From Cryptomeria japonica (Eukaryota > Streptophyta > Pinopsida > Cupressales > Cupressaceae), in NCBI RefSeq assembly GCF_030272615.1, contig NC_081409.1, positions 21,950,260 through 22,014,259 on the forward strand: 64,000 nucleotides of DNA, written 5' to 3'. The stretch's first letter is position 1. Each line of letters opens with the position of its first letter. This document shows positions 57,386 through 64,000 of the stretch, piece after piece. The notes beneath the pieces are model-generated. The model was not told the DNA's origin, did not search any database, and was given only the letters and a program-made list of their open reading frames with translations. The position numbers and the translations under genes are program-made.

Positions 57386-59966
57386 CATGACCCCTTAGGA
57401 CCAGTACCAGGTATTGTTAGAACACGTGTGTGACCCCTTAGGACCACATATGACCCCTTTCGACACCGTTTGGCCTTATGTGGTCCTATTATGTCCTAAG
57501 GGGTGCATGTGTTGTAAGGGGCCTTATGTGATCCTAAGGGGTCACCCATGTGTTAGAACACGTACGTGACCCCTTAAGACCACATAAGACCCCTTTCGAC
57601 ACCATTTGGTCTTATGTGGTCCTAATAGGTCCTAAGGGGTGCACACATGTCGTAAGGGGCCTTATGTGGTTCTAAGGGGCCACCCATGTGTTAGAACACA
57701 TGTGTAATCCCTTAGGATCACATAAGACCCATTTCAACACCATTTGGTCTTATGTGGTCCTAATAGGTCCTAAGGAGTGCACATGTGTTGTAAGGGGCCT
57801 TATGTGGTCCTAAAGGGTCACCCATGTGTTAGAACACATGTGTGACCCCTTAGGACCACATAAGACCCCTTTCGACACCATTTGGTCTTATGTGATCATA
57901 ATAGGTCCTAAGGGCCTTATGTGTCGTAAGGGGCCTTATGTGGTCCTAAGGGGTCACCCATGTGCTAGAACACATGCATGACCCCTTAGGACCACATAAG
58001 ACCCCTTTCGACACCATTTGGTCTTATGTGGTCCTATTAGGTCCTTAGGGGTGCACATGTGGCGTAAGGGGCCTTATGTGGTCCTAAGGGGTCACCCATG
58101 TATAACCCCTTAGGACCACATAGGACCCCTTATGACACCATTTGGTCTTATGTGGTCCTATTAGGTCCTAAGGGGTGCACATTTGTCGTGAGGGGCCTTA
58201 TGTGGTCCTAAGGGGTCACCCATGTGTTATAACACATGTGTGACCCCTTAGGACCACATAAGACCCCTTTCGACACCATTTGGTCTTATGTGGTCCTATT
58301 AGGTCCTAAGGGGTGAACATGTGTCATAAGGGGCCTTATGTGGTCCTAAAGGATCACCCATGCGTTAGAACACATGGGTGACCTCTTAGGACCACATAAG
58401 ACCCCTTTCAACACCATTTAGTCTTATGTGGTCCAATTAAGTCCTAAGGAGTGCACATGTGTCGTAAGGGGCCTTACGTGGTCCTAAGGGGTCACCCATG
58501 TGTTAGAACACATGGGTGACCCCTTAGGACCACATAAGACCCTTGGCGACACCATTTGGTCTTATGTGGTCCTATTAGGTCCTAAGGGGTGCACATGTAT
58601 TGTAAGGGGCCTTATGTGGTCCTAAGGGGTCACCCATGTGTTAGAACACGTGTAACCCCTTATGACCACATAAGACCCCTTTCGACACCATTTGGTCTTA
58701 TGTGGTCCTAATAGGTCCTAAGGGGTGCACATGTGTCGTAAGGGTCATTATGTGATCCTAAGGGATCACCCATGTGTTAGAACACATGTGTGACCCCTTA
58801 GGACCACATAACACCCCTTGCAACACCATTTGGTCTTATGTTGTCCTAAAAGGTCCTAAGGGGTGCACATATGTCGTAAGGGGCCTTATGTGGTCCTAAG
58901 GGGTCACTCATGTGTTAGAACACATGGGTGACCCCTTAGGACCACATAAGCCTTACGACACCATTTGGTCTTATGTGGTCCTAATAGGTCCTAAGGGGTG
59001 CACATGTGGCGTAAGGGGCCTTATGTGGTCCTAAGGGGTCACCGGTGTGTTAGAACACATGTGTGACCCCTTAGGACCACATAAGACCCCTTATGACACC
59101 ATTTGGTCTTATGTGGTCCTATTAGGTTGTAAGGGGTCACCCATGTGTTAGAACACATGTGTGACCCCTTAGGACCACATAAGACCCTTTTCGACACCAT
59201 TTGGTCTTATGTGGTCCTATTAGGTCCTAAGGGGTGCACATGTATCGTAAGGGGCCTTATCTGGTCCTAAGGGGTCACCCATGTGTTAGAACACATGGGT
59301 GACCCCTTAGGACCACATAAGAGCCCTTGCGACACCATTTGGTCTTATGTGGTCCAATTAGTTCCTAAGGGGTGCACATGTGTCGTAAGGGGCCTTATGT
59401 GGTCCTCAGGGGTCACTCATGTGTTAGAACACATGCATGATCCCTTAGGACCACATAAGACCCCTTACGACACCATTTGGTCTTATGTGGTCCTATTAGG
59501 TCCTAAGGGGTGTACATGTGTCGTAATGGGCCTTATGTGGTCCTAAGGGGTCACCCATGTGTTAGACCACATGTGTGACCCCTTAGGACCACATAAGACC
59601 CCTTTCGACATCATTTGGTCTTATGTGTTCCTATTAGGTCCTAAGGGGTGCACATGTGTCGTAAGGGGCCTTATGTGGTCCTAAGGGGCCACCCATGTGT
59701 TAGAACACATGTGTGACCCCTTAGGACCACATAATCTACCTTGTACGACACCATTTGGTATTATGTGATCCTAATAGGTCCTAAGGGGTGCACATGTGTC
59801 GTAAGGGGCCTTATGTGGTCCTGAGCGGCACCCATGTGTTAGAACACATGTGTGACCCCTTAGGACCACATAAGGCCCCTTGCAACACCATTTGGTCTTA
59901 TGTGGTCCTATTAGGTCCTAAGGGGTGCACATGTGTCGTAAGGGGCCTTATGTGGTCCTAAGGGGT
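57386..59966. repeat. Tandem satellite, about 138-bp unit, about 18 copies
   Basis: Measured spacings between successive cccatgtg marks are 138, 138 and 136 bp. Each unit contains two inverted repeats: cttatgtggtcctaagggg and its complement around a cc-atgtgtt-ag-aacacat-gt centre (arms of 23 bp plus 7), and aggaccacataagacc with its complement around a 16-base spacer. A single strand of the array would fold into a row of strong hairpins. Copies differ by a few per cent. Any open frames through it are by-products of the repeat. Confidence 0.95.
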
Positions 59967-60158
59967 CACATAAAATAATTATATACACCTTAGGATGTAT
60001 ACATACACCTCAGGACATGCTATCAGGGTTTGTGTGTGGTCCTGAGGGGTCACACACATGTTAGAACACGTGTGTGACCCCTCAGGACCACATACGGACC
60101 CTGATAGCATGTCCTGAGGTGTATGTATACATCCTAAGGTGTATATAATTATTTTGTG
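59967..60158. repeat. Long inverted repeat, arms about 90 bp
   Basis: The left arm begins cacataaaataattatatac and the right arm ends with its complement at 60158; the centre is at about 60064 with the loop tagaa. Only a few mismatches and a one or two base gap separate the arms. The inner 30 bp on each side are the same hairpin core as the 138-bp satellite unit, while the outer 60 bp occur once. It adjoins the array on one side and the (TATG)n tract on the other. Confidence 0.95.
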
Positions 60159-60286
60159 TATGTATGTATGTATGTATGTATGTATGTATGTATGTATATG
60201 TATTTATGTATGTGTATGTACATGTAGGTATGTACATGTATGTGTGTGTATGTATGTATGTAGACCTATGTATGTATGTTTATGTA

Positions 60287-60335
<49 letters not shown>

Positions 60336-60615
60336 GTACTAAGGTGTACATATAATTATTTTTATGTGTATGTATGTATGTATGTATGTATGTATGTATG
60401 TATGTATGTATGTATATATGTATGTATGTATGTATGTAGGTATGTATGTATGTGTATGTATGTGTATGTATGTGTGTGTGTATGTATGTATGTATGTATG
60501 TATGTATCTTTGTGTATGTGTGTGTATATATGTATGCATGTATGTATGTGTATGTATGTGTATGTTTGTGTATGTATTTGTGTGTTTGTGTGTATTTATG
60601 TACATGTATGTATTT
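60159..60615. repeat. (TATG)n microsatellite with TG variants
   Basis: About 450 bp of tatg and tgta units interrupted by tgtgtg and short spacers (60335-60365). It gives overlapping pseudo-frames on both strands that are not genes. Confidence 0.95.
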
Positions 60616-60795
60616 ATTTTCTAATTTTCTAAACTAATATGATACAATAAATACAAAAAAAATTAAAAAAACAACCTATTTAAAAAAACTTAAAAAAACT
60701 AATTTTCTATGAAAAACTATTTAAAAAAAAAACAACATGAATTAATATGATATAATAAATATATTTAAAAAATAATAAATTAAAAATGGACTTAC
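60616..60795. other. A-rich spacer, start of putative intron 1
   Basis: Mostly a-rich with homopolymer runs of up to 10. Nothing else recognised. The donor gtaagt of exon 1 is at its end on the minus strand (60795-60790). Confidence 0.5.
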
Positions 60796-60839
60796 CACTG
60801 AAACACTTCCGGCCAGATCTCTGCAGTTCTTCTTGCCAT
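60796..60839 (-). other. Exon 1 of the degenerate gene
   Basis: ATG at 60839-60837 lies 57 bases after a TATA box. The coding text is MARRTAEIWPEVFQ and ends at a good donor (cagtg/gtaagt). An upstream ATG does not occur between the TATA box and this one apart from none that I can see, so the start is taken here. Confidence 0.5.
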
Positions 60840-60895
60840 CCTGCTTAACTCCAAGTTGCTCAATGCAAAATGAGGGGCTTGGGCAGATTTTCAGG

Positions 60896-60903
60896 TTTAT
60901 ATA
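60896..60903 (-). promoter_or_regulatory. TATA box for the minus-strand gene
   Basis: tatataaa on the minus strand, in a stretch of higher GC content than its surroundings. Transcription would start near 60868. Just upstream is the palindrome at 60908-60933. Confidence 0.55.
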
Positions 60904-60907
60904 GTGC

Positions 60908-60933
60908 AAGGGGTTTCCGATCGAAAATCCCTT
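60908..60933. promoter_or_regulatory. 26-bp imperfect palindrome next to the TATA box
   Basis: aaggggtttccgatcg continues to aaaatccctt; 11 of 13 positions pair around the central gatc. Its position 5 bp upstream of the TATA box makes a dimeric transcription-factor site possible. Confidence 0.4.
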
Positions 60934-61180
60934 GCCACACGAGTGTTGCGTGGCTGCCAAATCGATCCGACCAGAAGGCTTCCGGCTGGAACATGCATTA
61001 TTAGCCTAAAGTGCAACACAGATCCATATGATCACCCAGAACCTTCGCTATGCTCCCACATAGTCAAAAAATCCTACAATTTCACATCAATCAAGATTCA
61101 TATATCAAACTCACCATATCAATTTTATCCAATGCTTATCATTTGCACTTGTCATCATTGTTGTAACTACTATGTGCCTC
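60934..61180. other. Upstream region of the minus-strand gene
   Basis: Contains further gatcgg / ccgac phrases (60960-60990), otherwise no recognised feature. Confidence 0.3.
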
Positions 61181-61295
61181 ATGGTTCCCATTCTGGGACC
61201 ATGGTGCCCCTGTGGGACCATGGTGCCCAAAAGGGACCATGACACCTAATGAGGACCATGGAACCTTGGTGGTACCATGGCACCCTATCTGGGAA
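61181..61295. repeat. Short repeats of gggaccatggtgccc
   Basis: Six to seven copies of a 15 to 25 bp unit with a central ccatgg, each nearly palindromic. They are close to the putative promoter on its upstream side. No coding sense. Confidence 0.75.
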
Positions 61296-63685
61296 GGTCC
61301 ACTTCCAAGGCTACCTAGGGTTACACACAAATCAACAACTCAAAAACAATGAGATCACACAAAGTAAGGTTAGTAGGCCTACCTCATCTTGTGGAAGACT
61401 CTCCTTGACTCATTGCCTTAGAACCTCCATTTTGGTGGGTTGATATGGTCATTTAAACAACATTTTTCCTCTTGGTGGAGCCCTCTACACGTCAAGATAA
61501 AAGCTGAATAAGACAAATGAATAGTGGAATTCTTGCTATTTAAGGTATAAGTTCATTTCAAAACCCTAATTTCTTATATTTTACTTGTCATCTCATATCT
61601 TGAGCTACATAAATATTATATTCATGTTGTTTGTTGCATTGGAATCATGATTCAGTTCTCTTCCTTACCAAATGTTCATCAAATAGTTTTGTTTTCGTAT
61701 CAAACCTCATTGAGAGCATTTTTCATCACCTATCTTTTACAGTTTGAAGTGGTAAACTTGATACCCTGTTTCTACCTCCTAATTAGCAAGTATAAATGGG
61801 AGGCATATAGCTACCCTCAAACTTCATTACTCTTAGTAACTGTTCTAGGAGATTTTTCGATTTCAACTAACAAAGTGGTTTTATAGAATGTGGTTCCTAA
61901 CATTGCACTGTGGGTACTATTGGGAGCTTCGTTTGACACTTATGGAAATATCCTTTTACATGAATGTTTAATTTTTTGTACTTTATCTTGCATATGCATG
62001 TAGTGTCATGCAACAAGCTAATTCTAATTGTAGAAATAAGGAAAGAAAGTATACTTTTATATTCAATACATGAACAAAACATTGAGAAACTTTTTTTTGA
62101 GGAAGGAAAAGTAACTTTAACTTTCCTACTAACATAAAACAACAAATCCTTAAGCTAACAATAAATATTCATTCATAAAGTAAGATCAATTCTTTTATCT
62201 CTAACATTAACATTTAAAATACGTACAAATAAGAGTTCAAGGCCTAATGTTTTTGGAATTCAATCTAAAATATTTATTAAACCACTGCAAGATAGCCAAA
62301 AGGAGAGTATCATCAAGGTGCTTTACCTCCAACCACAAACTTGTCAGTCTCCCACACACCTTCCTACTAGAAGTGGCCCTACCCTTCATGAGGGTGCAAA
62401 CAAATGTTAGGTCTAATGCCTTTTGAGCCCGATATTTTGAGGCTACATAACTCTAGTTGATCATACACTATATGTACCTCCTAACTAGCATGACCTCTGA
62501 CTAGGTTGTATATTTGATTTACGTGAACTGATAGATGCATGCGAGACAATGTGCCACCTTAACCAAAGATTTTCATAGTTGCAAGCACAATTGAACGTGC
62601 AGTCAAGGTTCACTACAGTGAATGTTACACCCCTAGACCCTCTTTAGTTCACTTTCTATTGTTCATAAATCATGGATAACTTCCATTCATATCACAATCA
62701 TAAATCTCTTATTTGGTTCAAATATAAGAAGGATATTAAGCATCATGCACGAGTACATGTACATACAACCTTTCCCTTACATGCATGTACCATTTAAGTG
62801 TTTCCATACTATAATAATGCTCCATGTTTAACACACTTAAACAACATTAGGGTTCATAAACCTTGAGATGATTACACTGTTCAATTAAGAAATTACAACA
62901 CAAGGATATATATGCAGTGGTCCTATTAACCTAAGAGTTCTTTAATTTATTTTTCAACTCATTCACTAAGACTTTTCAGAGGCATCGAAGATACAAATAA
63001 TGTTTCTCTAGTCTTTCTTTCTATTTCTTAAGCGGTCTGGTTTTAATGCATGGTAATGAGTAAAACATGGCTACATAAGACTACCTGAGTCCTTTGTGAC
63101 CTATCCAAACTGGGAAATGAACCTTAGTTGAAATCAAAGCTTTCTTATAAAAAAACAAGGTTTTCTGCCATTTTAACTTCAACTCTATGTTTGGGACATT
63201 GTCACAATTCTTATTAGAGTTTAAATAAAATTATATGTCATGATGACAGAGAAGTAAGAAACCCTAGCGGTCCTATCAGCTAGCCGAGTTTTGATGAACT
63301 TGAACCTTGGACCTTGACTTTGCAACACTACGCAAAGACAACCCATGACATGACATTTACTTACATGCTTCATACTACTCGGATGGCAACTTAACCGCCC
63401 ATTTGTTTACTCCCTCTACTTGATGATACTCCCCCTCCCTTCTCAAAGGACGACGAGTTACTTGCATCCACTTAGTCATACGAATGTATTTAGCTGAATC
63501 TTATACACATTAAGCTTTTTCCAATATCATAACATTAATTCACATATTTCTCAACCAATATCATTTAAAAAAGAAACCATGAATCCACAATTCATAAAAA
63601 AATCACAATGACATCACATTTCAAAGCAAAATAAACATAGTAGAATGTTTGTGTAAAAGAGGGATGTAACATGTCATATGACTGC
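61296..63685. other. No recognisable gene; probable interior of a gypsy element
   Basis: About 2.4 kb of AT-rich sequence without domain-bearing frames. Since a polypurine tract and LTR start follow at 63686, at least the right part is the untranslated end of a plus-strand Ty3-like element. A CA/CT-rich block at 63410-63460 (actccccctcccttctc) is the only local oddity. Confidence 0.4.
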
Positions 63686-63701
63686 TAAAGTGGGGGCTAA
63701 A
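63686..63701 (+). promoter_or_regulatory. Polypurine tract before an LTR
   Basis: taaagtgggggctaaa stands directly before TGTAGTGTTG. This gtgggggctaaatg context is common before 3' LTRs of plant gypsy elements. Confidence 0.7.
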
Positions 63702-64000
63702 TGTAGTGTTGTAAGTTGTACACCTTTAATTAGGGTATCCAATTCCACGCTTTGTTAGTACTCACTTTCATATGTCTCATCATACTATTCATTTTAGGAC
63801 TCTTATATGCATTTAATTAATAACTAATTCAAAATATGAGTCATTTCTTGATTCTAACCTCATCACACTCTTATTTGGGCCCTTAATTCTAGGTGTACCC
63901 TTCATATTTCAATTATCTTAATTTATCATAAGTCCTAACCCATTTTAAATCTCAAGACATATTTCTCTTATCTAAACATCGTATATTGTCGCACAAACTT
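63702..64000 (+). repeat. Start of a 3' LTR, continues off the window
   Basis: Begins TGTAGTGTTGTAAG. The 299 visible bases are AT-rich and show no match to the other LTRs in the window. No target duplication can be seen because the end is missing. Confidence 0.6.

Larger units (their letters stand above)
56127..60839 (-). pseudogene. Degenerate multi-exon minus-strand gene with hairpin satellite in its first intron
   Basis: I do not recognise the product. Proposed parts on the minus strand: TATA box 60903-60896, exon 1 60839-60796, exon 2 about 57353-57217, exon 3 57078-57020, exon 4 56871-56802, exon 5 56725-56677, exon 6 56557-56467, and a final open stretch 56375-56127. Each border has a plausible gt or ag, and the exons are less AT-rich than their surroundings. 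Exons 5 and 6 repeat exons 3 and 4. In-frame stops in exons 2 and 4 and uncertain phases mean it is probably decayed or mis-modelled at places. Confidence 0.4.

Noticed and set aside
59283-59546. 87-codon frame
   Set aside because: It lies inside the 138-bp satellite and repeats with it.
57386-59966. CRISPR-like array
   Set aside because: The units are contiguous repeats without unique spacers, in a plant genome.
60139-60637. Several overlapping frames of 60 to 118 codons on both strands
   Set aside because: They are readings of the tetranucleotide repeat (Met-Tyr-Val-Cys text) and mean nothing as proteins.
61647-62145. Two frames of about 80 codons on opposite strands
   Set aside because: No recognisable motif; length expected by chance in AT-rich DNA.

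Overview
This is a window from a large, repeat-packed plant nuclear genome. The long AT-rich spacers, the plant-type LTR retrotransposons with initiator-Met-like and Lys-like tRNA primer sites, the nested insertions, intron-like splice sites and TATA boxes all point to a seed plant with a very large genome, probably a gymnosperm; the lineage is inference. I see no bacterial features, rRNA, functional tRNA genes or CRISPR arrays. Nearly all recognisable coding capacity is retrotransposon gag-pol, almost all of it broken.

Layout. 1-5609: 3' part of an LTR element whose 3' LTR (starts TGTAGACACC) is split by a 1.67 kb solo LTR (2676-4342, duplication CTAAT). It abuts the end of a Ty3/gypsy integrase (5610-6039). 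6489-8035: a second solo LTR (duplication CATAC). 8657-10990: a truncated Ty1/copia element. 10991-29772: a minus-strand gypsy element with only gag and protease, itself split by a solo LTR (about 26822-28191) and by a complete 14.5 kb Tat/Ogre-like Ty3 element (11316-25821, duplication ATATT) with gag, protease plus a G-patch-like segment, reverse transcriptase, two RNases H and integrase.

29773-47427 holds an unrecognised multi-exon plant reading frame on the plus strand. Its last exon is interrupted by a 16.4 kb Sirevirus-like copia element (30759-47195, duplication TTATC), which is in turn interrupted in its RNase H region by a 9.4 kb non-autonomous LTR element on the minus strand (35916-45309, duplication CTATG). 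A second, minus-strand Sirevirus-like element (48216-55301) sits in a minisatellite just downstream.

55302-60910 looks like a degenerate minus-strand gene with a TATA box, a short first exon and a duplicated exon pair. Its putative first intron contains about 18 copies of a 138-bp satellite in which each unit is a near-perfect hairpin, a 192-bp long inverted repeat that shares the same hairpin core, and a (TATG)n tract. 61 kb to the end is mostly featureless, ending in the polypurine tract and start of another gypsy LTR (63702 onward).

The best candidates for undescribed biology are the two unrecognised host-like genes, which converge on a shared minisatellite zone, and the hairpin satellite with its possible founder palindrome inside an intron. 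All coordinates were read by eye; LTR ends with matching target duplications are firm, exon boundaries are provisional.
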